Assembly: GCF_008974285.1 (NCBI RefSeq)
Contig: NZ_BKZV01000008.1
Location: 1-64,000, forward strand
DNA length: 64,000 nucleotides
Origin: Thermogemmatispora aurantia
GTDB lineage: Bacteria; Chloroflexota; Ktedonobacteria; Ktedonobacterales; Ktedonobacteraceae
Direction of reading: 5' to 3'
Every line of letters starts with the position of its first letter. Within the stretch, counting starts at the first letter, position 1. Below are positions 8,679 through 17,577 of the stretch, in pieces. The translations under genes were made by a program, and so were the position numbers. The notes beneath the pieces are model-generated. The model did not search any database, was not told where the DNA came from, and saw only the letters and a program-made list of their open reading frames with translations.

Positions 8679-10808
8679 ATGGAGCCAGCAGGAACACGCC
8701 GGCTCGAACTCATGGTGACAGGGATGGATTGTCCCGAGTGCGCCGGACACGTGCGCCAGGCTCTGGAAGCGCTGCCGGGCGTGCACGAAGTGAGCGTACT
8801 ACTGAGCGCCGAAAAGGCTCTCCTGACGGTTGATCCCGCGCGCGTTGACCTGCCAGCGCTTTGCCAGGCCGTCGAACGGGCCGGCTACCAGGCCAGACCC
8901 CCGCTTCTTCAGCAGAAGACAGCGACAAGCCTCGCCGAACAGTCCCAGCGGCGTCTGACGCGCACCCTCTTCACCCTCTATGGCCTCCTCTTCGGGGCCG
9001 TACTCTTGCTGATCATCGTGGGCGAGTGGCTGGGCCTGCTCGATCGCCTCACCGATCGCCTGCCCTGGCCGATTGGGGTCGGCCTGACCCTGCTCGCCGG
9101 GGCCCCCATCTTCTGGGACGTGCTGCAAGCGGCCCGGCGCGGACGCATCATCTCGCATACCCTGATGTCGCTCGGCGTCCTGGCGGCCCTCTTCATCGGC
9201 CAATGGCCCACAGCTGCCGTCGTGGTCTTCTTCATGCACGTCGGCAAATACAGCGAACGCCTGACCAGCGAGCGCTCGCGCCAGGCCCTCAAACGCCTGG
9301 CCGCTCTGGCGCCCCAGCAGGCGCGCGTCATCCGAGAGGAAGAAGAGCAAGTTATCCCGGTCGAAGAGGTAGCCCCTGGCGAAATCGTTGTCGTGCGTCC
9401 TGGTGAGGCCATCCCCGTCGATGGCGAGGTCGTTGCCGGCCAGGCGACCGTCAACCAGGCTGCCATCACGGGTGAAGCCCTCCCACTGGAAGCCGCCCCG
9501 GGCAGCCGGGTCTTTGCTGCCACCCTCGTGCAAGGGGGAAGCCTGCGCATTCGCGCAACACGGGCCGGCAGCAACACCACCTTTGCGCGGATTGTGGCGC
9601 TCGTCGAGGAGGCCGAGGCCCAGCGCGCCCCCGTGCAACGTCTGGCCGATCGCTTCTCAGCCTGGTTCCTGCCGGTTGTCCTGGCCGTTGCCCTGCTGGC
9701 CCTGCTGCTAAGGCGCGATCCACTGGCCGCGGCGGCGGTGCTCGTAGTGGCCTGCTCCTGCTCACTGGCGCTGGCGACACCAATCGCCATGCTGGCCTCG
9801 ATCGCTGCCGCCGCCTCGCACGGCCTGCTGATCAAAGGCGGGGCTCATCTGGAGCGCCTGGCGCAAGCGGATGTCCTGCTCATCGATAAGACAGGAACGC
9901 TCACCAGCGGCACACTGCAGATCTGCGATGTGCTCCCGTTAGCAGGGATGACACGCCAGCAGCTGCTGCACCTGGCCGCCAGCGCCGAACGCTACTCGGA
10001 GCATCCGCTGGCCGAGGCCGTACGGCAAGCAGCACGCGACGAAGGGGTGGCTCTGAGCGATCCCGAGACCTTCGAAGTGCTGCCAGGACGGGGCGTCCGC
10101 GCCAGCATCGAGGGCCGCCTGGTGAGCGTGGGCAATGTTTCCCTCCTGCCAGAGGGACAGCAGCCCGCTGCGGCCCGAAACCTGGCCGCGGCGGGCAAAA
10201 GCCTGCTCTTTGTCTCTTGCGAGGGAGCGCTGATCGGCATCCTGGCGGCCAGCGATAGACTGCGTCCCGAGGTGGTGGAGGCCCTGGCCCAACTACGCGC
10301 CCTTGGCTTCCAATCGATTGAACTGCTGACCGGCGATCATGAGGAGGCCGCCGCCAGCCTGGCGGGTCCACTGGGAATCAGCTATCGCGCCCGGCTGCTG
10401 CCCGAAGATAAAATCGCCATCGTCAAAGCCTATCAGGCGCAGGGGCACTGCGTCATCATGGTAGGCGACGGCATCAATGATGCTCCGGCCCTGGCGCAGG
10501 CCGACGTCGGCGTCGCGCTCGGCGTGGTAGGGACAGATGTCGCCCTCGAAGCGGCCCATGTGGCGCTGCTGCGCGAAGACTGGCGCCTGCTACCGGCCCT
10601 GGTGCAAATCGCACGGCGCACCATGCGCGTTGTGCGGCTCAACCTGGTCTTCACTCTGCTCTACAACCTGCTCGGGCTGAGCCTGGCCGCCTGGGGACTG
10701 CTCCCGCCCATCGTCGCCGCCGCGGCGCAGTCCCTGCCCGACCTGGGCATCCTGGCCAACTCAACGCGCCTCCTGCGCCAGCGGATCAAGTCCAGCCCCA
10801 GGGGTTGA
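8679..10808 (+). CDS. Heavy-metal-translocating P-type ATPase
   Basis: This 709-residue P1B-type ATPase probably exports a transition metal. An N-terminal HMA domain carries MDCPEC (16-21). Membrane helices follow from about residue 90. The actuator has TGEA, the phosphorylation loop is DKTGT with Asp403, the nucleotide domain has SEHPLA, and the hinge is GDGINDAP. The transmembrane metal motif at 359-361 is Cys-Ser-Cys rather than the usual Cys-Pro-Cys. The last helices hold QSLPDLGILANS, unlike the classical Cu or Zn signatures, so I do not assign the metal. The ATG follows AAGGAGG. Its last 48 bases overlap the convergent amidohydrolase gene. No metallochaperone or metal regulator is adjacent. 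Confidence 0.95.
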   Translation: MEPAGTRRLELMVTGMDCPECAGHVRQALEALPGVHEVSVLLSAEKALLTVDPARVDLPALCQAVERAGYQARPPLLQQKTATSLAEQSQRRLTRTLFTLYGLLFGAVLLLIIVGEWLGLLDRLTDRLPWPIGVGLTLLAGAPIFWDVLQAARRGRIISHTLMSLGVLAALFIGQWPTAAVVVFFMHVGKYSERLTSERSRQALKRLAALAPQQARVIREEEEQVIPVEEVAPGEIVVVRPGEAIPVDGEVVAGQATVNQAAITGEALPLEAAPGSRVFAATLVQGGSLRIRATRAGSNTTFARIVALVEEAEAQRAPVQRLADRFSAWFLPVVLAVALLALLLRRDPLAAAAVLVVACSCSLALATPIAMLASIAAAASHGLLIKGGAHLERLAQADVLLIDKTGTLTSGTLQICDVLPLAGMTRQQLLHLAASAERYSEHPLAEAVRQAARDEGVALSDPETFEVLPGRGVRASIEGRLVSVGNVSLLPEGQQPAAARNLAAAGKSLLFVSCEGALIGILAASDRLRPEVVEALAQLRALGFQSIELLTGDHEEAAASLAGPLGISYRARLLPEDKIAIVKAYQAQGHCVIMVGDGINDAPALAQADVGVALGVVGTDVALEAAHVALLREDWRLLPALVQIARRTMRVVRLNLVFTLLYNLLGLSLAAWGLLPPIVAAAAQSLPDLGILANSTRLLRQRIKSSPRG

Positions 10809-12020
10809 CCAGACGATGCGCCCGCGCTTGATCACATAGAGACGGGCGGGCAGATCCGATAGAATATCCTCGCGACGCTGGCAGTCAAGCACCACCAGAT
10901 CGGCAGGCTCTCCCACGCTCAACCCGGCGCTCCGGCCCAGGGCCGCCGCTGCCTGCCTCGTAATGCTCTCCAGCGGCCAGCGCTGTTCCTCGGGGCTGCC
11001 CATTTGCGCGACATAGCCAAGCAGCTGCGCCATCTGAAGCAGATCGGGGCTGCCAAAGGGGTTAAACATATCCTTGATGTTGTCCGAGCCACAGAAGACC
11101 GTCACCCCCGCCGCCAGCAGCTCCTTGACGCGCGTGATCCCGCGGCGAATCGGCTGGCGATCACGACGACCCTGCAGGTAGAGATTGGTCGCCGGCAAAG
11201 TCGCTACCGCGATGCGCGCCCGCGCCACCAGCTCGATGGTGCGCGCCGCGGTGGCATCGTCAACCGCCGCCAGCGAGCAACAATGACCGGCCACCACCCG
11301 ACCCTCGTAGCCCTCCTGCAGCGTGCGCTCCGCCAGATAGGGCAGCACGAAATCGGCAGGCGACTCCGACTCATCGATGTGCAGATCCAGAGGACGGCCA
11401 TAGCGCCGGGCCAGACGAAAGACCTCGTCGATCAACCCACGCTGATCCTCCTCGACTAGCGGAGTACCGCCAATCGCATCGGCCCCCTCCTCCAGGGCTG
11501 CCGCCAGCAGCTCGCGCCCGCGCCGTCCCTGCTCTCCCAGCAAGCGATTGGGCAGGGCCACAATCTCAATATCCAGCAACGAGCGCAGCCGCTCGCGCAC
11601 CCGCAGCAGGGCATGCAGGCCGCGCAGCTCGATCTGCGGATCGACATTGACGTGGGTACGCAGCATCGTCGTCCCGCAGCGCAGTGCCCACAGTGCCGTG
11701 GTCGTCGCCCGCTCCACGATATCCTCCTCGCTGACGCTCGACGACAGCGTCAGATTGCAGCGAATGGCCTCGGCCAGCGTCCCCGAGCGATTGAGAATGC
11801 GATCGCGCGTCAGAGCCTTATCAAGGTGAATGTGGCCCTCAACCAGGCCCGGCAGCACCAGGCGTCCTGCCACATCGAGGACAGGGATGTCGCTCTCGGC
11901 GACCGTCGGGCTGGGAGCCAGAGCCGCGATCTGACCGGAGCGAATCAAAATATCCACAGGGTCAGGCCCGGCGACCTGCTCCAGCGCCAGGCGCGCCCGA
12001 CGCAGCAGTAAATCAGCCAT
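10761..12020 (-). CDS. Cytosine-deaminase-like amidohydrolase
   Basis: This metal-dependent hydrolase of about 419 residues resembles the CodA/atrazine amidohydrolase branch. Metal ligands are visible as HIHLDK early, HVNVD, HIDE in mid-protein, GHCCS, and the late Asp in GSDNI. Cytosine deaminases and related enzymes hydrolyse C-N bonds of pyrimidines or cyclic amidines, and the exact substrate cannot be read from sequence. I chose the ATG at 12020, with GAGG about 12 bases upstream; a GTG at 12029 sits too close to that site. The start overlaps the end of the DpaA-like gene, suggesting translational coupling. The 3' end overlaps the convergent P-type ATPase gene by 48 bases. Confidence 0.88.
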   Translation of the reverse strand: MADLLLRRARLALEQVAGPDPVDILIRSGQIAALAPSPTVAESDIPVLDVAGRLVLPGLVEGHIHLDKALTRDRILNRSGTLAEAIRCNLTLSSSVSEEDIVERATTTALWALRCGTTMLRTHVNVDPQIELRGLHALLRVRERLRSLLDIEIVALPNRLLGEQGRRGRELLAAALEEGADAIGGTPLVEEDQRGLIDEVFRLARRYGRPLDLHIDESESPADFVLPYLAERTLQEGYEGRVVAGHCCSLAAVDDATAARTIELVARARIAVATLPATNLYLQGRRDRQPIRRGITRVKELLAAGVTVFCGSDNIKDMFNPFGSPDLLQMAQLLGYVAQMGSPEEQRWPLESITRQAAAALGRSAGLSVGEPADLVVLDCQRREDILSDLPARLYVIKRGRIVWSTPGAGLDPLAQEAR

Positions 12021-12978
12021 GCCTCTCACCTCGTCGCAGGCTGGGCAGAGCCGCCAAAATCAGCTTACGCAGTCCCTGCCACTGACTGCGTCCGGCGGTC
12101 CGCGGGGCCCGGCTGCCAAGGCCACGCCCCAGCATCGCCTTGATGCCCAGCTCGCGCGCCGCCTCAAAATCAGTGCCACCTGGGGCCGAAGCGATATCCA
12201 GCACAAAAACATCGCGTCGCATCTGCTCCAGCACCGCGCGCGTCAGCACCAGGGCCGGCACCGTATTGAAGACCATATCACAGTCAGCCACCGCCGTCGC
12301 CAGCTCCTCCAGCGGCAGAGGACGCGCTCCCAACTCCCAGGCCCGCGCGCGCTGCACCGGATTACGCGCCGCCACACGCACATGAGCCCCCATATTCAAC
12401 AACAGCCGCGTCAACGTAAAGCCGATGCGCCCGAAGCCAACCACCAGCGCCTGGGCATCGTGGATGGATACCTCCGTATTGGCGATGGTCAGACCGATGG
12501 CCCCCTCAGCAATCGTCGGCGCCCGCAGAATCATCAGCTCATCGTCATCGCCATACTCCTGAATGCGCAAGCCGCGCTCTTGCGCCAGCGCATTCAACTG
12601 CGGCGTACTGGTACCGATCAACAAAAGCGCCCCCGGCTTCGCCTCGGCCAGGGCCGTCGCATCCAAAAAAAGCGGCTCCGGCCACTGAGGCGCGTAGAGG
12701 CTCCCATCCGGGGCGATCACCGGCACCGGAGCAATGATGACATCGCTGCCGGCAATGGCCTCGGCCAGCGTCCGGCACTGGGGCCACCCCATGATCTCGG
12801 CTGCCGCCGGCGGACAGCCGCAGGCCCGCACGCTAGCCCCCTCGGCCAGCAGACCTTTCAACACCTCCAGCTCGCGCCCATCGCCTCCGATCACGGCGAC
12901 CTGCAGTCCGCTCAGTCCAGGTCGCTCTTCGCCTCTCTCATTGCCTGCTGCTGCTGCTCCCATCATAAGCTGCTCCAT
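12013..12978 (-). CDS. Dipicolinate synthase subunit A (DpaA)-like NAD(P)-binding protein
   Basis: This protein of about 321 residues resembles SpoVFA/DpaA, the NAD(P)H-dependent subunit that helps make dipicolinate from dihydrodipicolinate. An N-terminal domain with QVAVIGGDGRE is followed by APTIAEGAIGLTI and a Rossmann fold GFGRIG, then FNTVPALV and DIASAPGG. No subunit B (flavoprotein) gene is nearby. The frame could start at 13116, but the first 46 codons are low-complexity and overlap the preceding gene, so I take the ATG at 12978; the ATG at 12966 with GGAG before it is an alternative. Its neighbours are an opine dehydrogenase and an amidohydrolase, so it may reduce another imine-like substrate. 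Confidence 0.8.
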   Translation of the reverse strand: MEQLMMGAAAAGNERGEERPGLSGLQVAVIGGDGRELEVLKGLLAEGASVRACGCPPAAAEIMGWPQCRTLAEAIAGSDVIIAPVPVIAPDGSLYAPQWPEPLFLDATALAEAKPGALLLIGTSTPQLNALAQERGLRIQEYGDDDELMILRAPTIAEGAIGLTIANTEVSIHDAQALVVGFGRIGFTLTRLLLNMGAHVRVAARNPVQRARAWELGARPLPLEELATAVADCDMVFNTVPALVLTRAVLEQMRRDVFVLDIASAPGGTDFEAARELGIKAMLGRGLGSRAPRTAGRSQWQGLRKLILAALPSLRRGERHG

Positions 12979-13087
12979 AGTGTGAGACGATCCCGCATTC
13001 AGTGCTCTGCGCGCCGCTCCAACCAGGACCAGCGCGCAGGGATGAGCGCCGCCCTGGTCCCGGCTTGCTGCCCGTTGGCCGTCCTCT

Positions 13088-14182
13088 TCAGCGGAGCAAC
13101 GCCAGCGCCGCCTCACGCGCAGGCGGCAGACCCAAACGCGCCAGTCCCCAGCCCGTAGCCCGGTAATCGCGCCGGTTCATAGAAGAGGCCAACGTCACCA
13201 GCGCGTCCATCACCGGCGTCGCCACACCCAAGGCCCGCCCCAGCTCGCTCATCGGCACCAGACCAAAGGGAATATCCTCATGCAGATAGCGGCTATCCAG
13301 GCTGGCGGGCGCCTTAATAAATTGATTGGGGGCGCTTTCACGCAACATGCGTAGAAACGAGCCGCTGGCCCCCGCCTCCGGCGAAGTCGAGCCGAGATCG
13401 GCGAACAGCTTGGGAAAAGGCTCCAAAGCCAGGCCCCAGGCCGCGGCCACGGCCAGGCGCTCGCGGTCAAGGTCGGCCATCACCTGGGCCACCGCCGGCG
13501 TGCCAGCGTCGTAGTAGTAGCGAAAATCGCCGCCGCTGTGCTCGATCCAGGCCGCACTCAACACCATCCCTGGCGGGTGCAGCACTGCATTGACGTTGCT
13601 CAGGGCCGTCACCAGCACATGCTCCACCGGTCGCAGCGAGGGATAGAGGCGGCTCAGCAGCGGCCAAAGCGTCTCGACCGCCGGAGCCGGCAGGGTGGCC
13701 AGACGCACGTGCTGCACCAGTGAAGAAATATAGACCTCTCCCTCACCCTGCTTCCGGCAAATGTAGGTCAGCGTATTGGTCTCAGCGATAGGCGGCGGGT
13801 CAGCACAACCGGCCTCGATGAGCAAGCGGCGGAAGACCAGGCTGCCGCCAGTATTGCCGGGATTGAGTAGCAAGGGCGGCCCGCCGGCCTGGGCCAGCAA
13901 GGGCGCGAGGGCCCGCGCCAGATCGGCGAAGGCCGTGGCCGGCACGCAGAGCATCACCAGCTCAGCCCCAGCCAGCGCCTCGGCCAGGTCGTTGGTCAGA
14001 CAGGCCACCGGCGCCAGACCCTCGCCAGCAGCGCCACTGTAGGCAATACCGCCGCGCTCGCGCGCCACCCGCAGCGTCTCCGCTGAACGGCTGTACAGGT
14101 GAACTCGCTCACCGAGAGCAGTGAGATGAGCGGCAGCGGCGAAGCCCCCATTGCCTCCGCCGAGCACTGCAATGGTTGCCAT
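13088..14182 (-). CDS. NAD/NADP octopine/nopaline dehydrogenase family protein
   Basis: This protein of about 364 residues has an N-terminal Rossmann fold, GGGNGGFAAAAHL, and an opine-dehydrogenase C-terminal domain with the HPPGM region (about 210) where catalytic His is expected. Family members reductively condense an amino acid with a 2-oxo acid, or do the reverse oxidation. The ATG at 14182 follows AAGGAG by about ten bases; a TTG two codons earlier is closer to that site. It sits between an enolase-superfamily gene and the DpaA-like gene in one minus-strand operon. Nicotianamine-synthase-like partners of opine metallophore clusters are not seen, which favours catabolism or another pathway. 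Confidence 0.88.
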   Translation of the reverse strand: MATIAVLGGGNGGFAAAAHLTALGERVHLYSRSAETLRVARERGGIAYSGAAGEGLAPVACLTNDLAEALAGAELVMLCVPATAFADLARALAPLLAQAGGPPLLLNPGNTGGSLVFRRLLIEAGCADPPPIAETNTLTYICRKQGEGEVYISSLVQHVRLATLPAPAVETLWPLLSRLYPSLRPVEHVLVTALSNVNAVLHPPGMVLSAAWIEHSGGDFRYYYDAGTPAVAQVMADLDRERLAVAAAWGLALEPFPKLFADLGSTSPEAGASGSFLRMLRESAPNQFIKAPASLDSRYLHEDIPFGLVPMSELGRALGVATPVMDALVTLASSMNRRDYRATGWGLARLGLPPAREAALALLR

Positions 14183-14327
14183 CCTCAACGCGCTCCTTTC
14201 AGCTTGATCATCCCTCCAGCCATACGAGCGGACTGGGCCGGCGAGTGCGCTCCCATCTGCAGCCGGCCCTGCCTGGCGCCCGCGTCCAGCCGTGAGGCCG
14301 CACGGTATGTCGATAGCTCAAAGAGGG

Positions 14328-15488
14328 TCAGAGCGCCACGGCATACTTCGCCAGCTTGCGCTCATCAACCTGCACCCCCAGGCCCGGCCTCTGCGGAACC
14401 AGCACCGCGCCATCCTCGTAGGCCAGAGGTTCGCTGATAATATCGTCGAGATAATAGACTCCAGCGATCTGCCCATCCAGAGCCTCCGCCGGACGACTCA
14501 CCGGGCAGACGCTGGCCAGCTCAGCAATGCGCGTCGCCGCTCCCAGGTGCAGATTCGCCGCATTGCCCACACCCATCTCGATCGAGCCACCGATATCGCA
14601 GCGCAGGCCAACAGCCTCGGCGACCGCCGCCACCTCGCGCGCGCGGAAGAGGCCCCCTGGCTTGGTGACGTAGAGCGAGATCAGCTCAGCAGCCTGCAAG
14701 GCGTGAATGCGCAGAATATCCTGCGGTGTCCAGGCGCTCTCATCGGCCATCACCGGCACCGCCACCTGACGCGCAATCAAGGCCAGCGCCTCAACATCAG
14801 CCACCGGCTGCTCGGTGAAGGCCAGATCGAAGGACTGCATCGCGCGTGTCACACGGACCGCCTCGCTCACCGAGCGATAGCCCTCGTTGGCATCGACGCG
14901 AATCTGAATTCCAGGACCCAGAGCCTCGCGTAGCAGGCGCACCAGCTCGATGTCGCGCGCCGGATCAAGACCCGTCTTGGCCTTAATGGTGCGCGCACCC
15001 TCGGCGACCGCGCGCTCGGCCTCTGCCACCGCCTGACGGTTCTCCATAATACCCAGGCTGTGGGCGATCGGCAGGCGATCGCGATAAGCCCCGCCGAGCA
15101 GCTGGTAGACCGGCACCCCCAGCGCCTGACCGGCCAGATCGTAGAGCGCCATATCAACCGCCGCCTTCGCATAGGGATGGCCCTTGACCACCCGATCCAT
15201 CGCCGCATGCAGCGGGCCGATCTCTAACGGCGAGTGGCCGACGATGACCGGAAAAAGGTAGTCGGCGATGATGTGGTGCACCGTCCGCGGCGTCTCGCCG
15301 AAATAGGTCATATGAGCGCCGCCCCAGGTCGCGATGGCCGGCGCCTCACCCCAGCCGATCAAGCCCTCATCGGTCTCCAGGCGCAGCAGGAGATGGCTCC
15401 CGATCGGCGTCTCCATCTTACTCGCCCAGTTATGGACCCGGCGCGACGGCAAGGTCACCAGATAGCAGCGATAACCAGTAATCTTCAC
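14328..15488 (-). CDS. Mandelate racemase/muconate-lactonizing (enolase superfamily) enzyme
   Basis: This 386-residue protein has a capping domain (1-125) and a TIM barrel. The second barrel strand carries the KxK pair in TIKAKTG, which abstracts a proton alpha to a carboxylate. Metal ligands appear as VDANEG, FTEQP and ADESAW, and the lysine in YVTKPGG is on the opposite face. Substrates in this family range from sugar acids to N-acyl amino acids and dipeptides. The GTG start follows AAAGGACG. It lies 16 bases after the M24 peptidase gene and before the opine dehydrogenase gene, so an amino-acid or peptide-derived substrate is plausible. It is a different protein from the MenC-like enzyme at 43593. 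Confidence 0.92.
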   Translation of the reverse strand: MKITGYRCYLVTLPSRRVHNWASKMETPIGSHLLLRLETDEGLIGWGEAPAIATWGGAHMTYFGETPRTVHHIIADYLFPVIVGHSPLEIGPLHAAMDRVVKGHPYAKAAVDMALYDLAGQALGVPVYQLLGGAYRDRLPIAHSLGIMENRQAVAEAERAVAEGARTIKAKTGLDPARDIELVRLLREALGPGIQIRVDANEGYRSVSEAVRVTRAMQSFDLAFTEQPVADVEALALIARQVAVPVMADESAWTPQDILRIHALQAAELISLYVTKPGGLFRAREVAAVAEAVGLRCDIGGSIEMGVGNAANLHLGAATRIAELASVCPVSRPAEALDGQIAGVYYLDDIISEPLAYEDGAVLVPQRPGLGVQVDERKLAKYAVAL

Positions 15489-15504
15489 CGATCTGCTCGT
15501 CCTT

Positions 15505-16620
15505 TCAAGCGGGGATCACGAACAGCTCCGAAGCATCATACTGATCCGTAATCAGCTCGTAGCCGTCCTCCGTCACGATCAGCTCATCCTCGTATTGCAC
15601 GCCCCAGCGATCGGGATACCAGCAGAGCGGCTCGATGCAAAGGACCATGCCCGGCTGCAAGGTGATATCGGTATAGGGGCCAAGATACGGCTCCTCGTGG
15701 AGGGTCAGGCCCAGACCATGCCCAAGGAATTTGATCGGAGGGAGACCCCAGCGCTCCATCTGGGCCGCGTAGCGCTGGTAGAGGGCGCGCGTACTCTGGC
15801 CGGGACGAATACCATCGAGAGCAGCCTTGCGGGCCTCCACCATATGCGACCAGGTACGTAGCTGCTCCTCACTGGCCTTCCCGACGACAGCGGTCCGCGC
15901 CACATCGGAATAGTAGAGCTGACCGGTACCGATGACATCGATGCGTACCAGGTCGCCGCCGCGCAGAGGACGGCGCGTCGGAGCCGCATTGGCCAGACCA
16001 CTGCGCTCGCCTGCGCCGACGACCAGCATCGTCAGACGATCGCCGCCGTTGGCCAGATAGGCATCGGTGATCAACTGGCCCAGCTCCATCTCAGTCATAC
16101 CGACGCGCGCCTGCTCGAAAGCCTGACGGGCCGCCCGCTCCGCCGCCTTGCCAACAGCGCGCAACTTCGCCAGCTCCCCCGGCGTCTTGATCATCCGCAA
16201 CTCGCTCAGCAGCGCGTCGCTGGCCACAAACGTCGCCCGTGGCAGGGCCTCGCGCAGTGTTTCGTAGCTCTTCTGCGCGATGGCGGTAAGTTCAAGACCG
16301 ATGCGCCCTTGAGCCAGACCGGCGGCGCGCAAACGCTCGGCTAACAGGCGCGTAGGATCTTCGGTAAATTCGTTGTAGGCTATGACCGAAGCAATCGAGG
16401 CTGTGCCTCTGACAAAGCTCTCCTCGATATCAACGACAATGATTTCAGGTTCGCCCTGCAGTGGCACCAGACAGTAGACCAGGCGATGGCGCACAATGGT
16501 CTGCGATGGTACGACAACATCCGCTGTATAAGCGATGTTCTCGGGCGAGGCAATGACCAGTGCGTCTAGCCCGCGCTCCTGCATGGCGGCGCGCTGCCTG
16601 ACAATAATCTCGCTGGACAT
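15505..16620 (-). CDS. M24 family Xaa-Pro-type metallopeptidase
   Basis: This protein of about 371 residues has the pita-bread fold: a creatinase-like N-terminal domain (about 1-130) and a C-terminal catalytic domain. Expected metal ligands are visible in RIDVIGTG, YYSDVART, GHGLGLTLHE, IEPLCW and YEDELIV. The family includes Xaa-Pro aminopeptidases, prolidases and creatinases, and the sequence does not fix which. I took the ATG at 16620, preceded by GAGGAAC; the frame extends to 16701 without another site. It heads a minus-strand operon with the enolase-superfamily, opine dehydrogenase, DpaA-like and amidohydrolase genes, so it may release the amino or imino acid the others use. Confidence 0.92.
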   Translation of the reverse strand: MSSEIIVRQRAAMQERGLDALVIASPENIAYTADVVVPSQTIVRHRLVYCLVPLQGEPEIIVVDIEESFVRGTASIASVIAYNEFTEDPTRLLAERLRAAGLAQGRIGLELTAIAQKSYETLREALPRATFVASDALLSELRMIKTPGELAKLRAVGKAAERAARQAFEQARVGMTEMELGQLITDAYLANGGDRLTMLVVGAGERSGLANAAPTRRPLRGGDLVRIDVIGTGQLYYSDVARTAVVGKASEEQLRTWSHMVEARKAALDGIRPGQSTRALYQRYAAQMERWGLPPIKFLGHGLGLTLHEEPYLGPYTDITLQPGMVLCIEPLCWYPDRWGVQYEDELIVTEDGYELITDQYDASELFVIPA

Positions 16621-16957
16621 AGAGCTGTTCCTCAATAGGCTGCACCCTGCCCTTCTCTTCGCGCGGGAGCGGCGTTGCTCCACAGGAGGGACATTGTGCA
16701 TAATTTGTGCAGTTTGCCTGTTTCTTGTCTTAAGCCCTGTTATGGAGCTAATATGCAGCAGCCACCCAGTGACTGCCCTCTCTGTAGCCGGCGAGCCGGC
16801 ACGGGAACGGGAAAACCTTCCTGACGGGAAGCCGATTGTCTACCCATCAGGTTGCCTCCAATACAGGCTGACCGAATGATACGGGCCATACCGCCCACCG
16901 CCGCTAACGCTGGATGGGCGTCGCGGTCGGCGTTCGGTCTGGTCGACTGGCAGCGAC
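16621..16957. other. Intergenic region upstream of the M24 operon
   Basis: No gene is supported in these 337 bases. They should hold the promoter of the M24 operon and the end of the VOC transcript. I see no strong -35/-10 pair or clear terminator, only a direct repeat at 16694-16711, listed separately. Confidence 0.5.
16694..16711 (-). promoter_or_regulatory. TTGTGCA direct repeat upstream of the M24 operon
   Basis: TTGTGCA occurs at 16694-16700 and 16705-16711, 11 bases apart and so on one DNA face, about 75 bases before the ATG of the M24 gene. This suits a regulator site. No matching regulator is identified. Confidence 0.35.
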
Positions 16958-17326
16958 CTAATCGTGGCACTCGATGCGGACGCCGTCGGGGTCGAGAAAA
17001 TAGAGCGAAGTCCCGTAAGCGGTTGGCTTGGGTCCATCGACAATCTTCACCCCAGCGGCGCGCAGCTCGTGCTCAAGCTGAGCGATATTCTCGACGCGAA
17101 AAGCCACATGCTCTAAACTCTGGCCCGCTTCCTGGCGGAGACGCTTCCCCTCCTCGGTCAGCTCGGTCAGGCCCAGCCCCTCGTGCATGACCACCAGCGG
17201 GCGCCCATCGCGGAAGGTCGTGCGCTCGCGCACATGGAAGCCGAGCACCTCCACATAGAAGCGCTCAGCGCGGGCCAGATCGCTGGTCTGCAACAAGAGA
17301 TGGGAGACTCCGCGAATCGTCGCCAT
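16958..17326 (-). CDS. VOC (glyoxalase/dioxygenase) superfamily protein
   Basis: This single-domain protein of 122 residues holds the paired beta-alpha-beta-beta-beta modules of the vicinal-oxygen-chelate fold. The first metal-ligand position is His in VSHLLLQT, then HEGLGL and EHVAFRV, and a final Glu in DPDGVRIECHD, the usual end motif. Members include glyoxalases, ring-cleaving dioxygenases and antibiotic-binding proteins; the substrate is not readable. Its ATG overlaps the stop of the tautomerase gene (TAATG), so it is co-translated with it and lies in the operon headed by the GntR regulator. That context suggests a small-molecule catabolic step. Confidence 0.88.
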   Translation of the reverse strand: MATIRGVSHLLLQTSDLARAERFYVEVLGFHVRERTTFRDGRPLVVMHEGLGLTELTEEGKRLRQEAGQSLEHVAFRVENIAQLEHELRAAGVKIVDGPKPTAYGTSLYFLDPDGVRIECHD

Positions 17327-17577
17327 TAGCCTCCTCCTTTCTCCGGCGTAGATGGCGTGTCGCCACCGCTGCCGGGGAGGCCGCTGGCCGAGTCGCGTTC
17401 AGTCCCCAGGCGCCCGGCCAGGGCCCAGTTTTCCGGTGCGACCTCGTGCAAAATGACATGCAGATGATCGGGGCGTGCCCCAGCATGCTCGACCATTGCC
17501 TCCGTGATCGCCTTCACTAAGGCTCGCTTCTGCTCGGGCGTGCGCCCCGGATACATCTCGATGATCACGACTGGCAT
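17326..17577 (-). CDS. 4-oxalocrotonate tautomerase family protein
   Basis: This small protein of 83 residues starts Met-Pro, so processing exposes the N-terminal proline that is the general base in this family. The first 60 residues carry the usual beta-alpha-beta pattern, PVVIIEMYPGRTPEQKR, with the conserved Arg in the loop and VILHEVAPENW near the end. The last 20 residues are Gly/Ser/Pro-rich and look like a disordered extension. The family catalyses keto-enol tautomerisation of unsaturated 2-oxo acids, often after ring cleavage. The gene overlaps the end of the GntR regulator gene by 13 bases and runs into the VOC gene. Confidence 0.88.
   Translation of the reverse strand: MPVVIIEMYPGRTPEQKRALVKAITEAMVEHAGARPDHLHVILHEVAPENWALAGRLGTERDSASGLPGSGGDTPSTPEKGGG

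Noticed and set aside
8799-9835. Minus-strand frames of 279-285 codons inside the P-type ATPase gene
   Set aside because: They are antisense shadows of a gene with clear P-type ATPase motifs.
12019-13158. Plus-strand frame of 379 codons
   Set aside because: It is antisense to the DpaA-like gene, low-complexity (Gln/Arg/His-rich) and has no domain.
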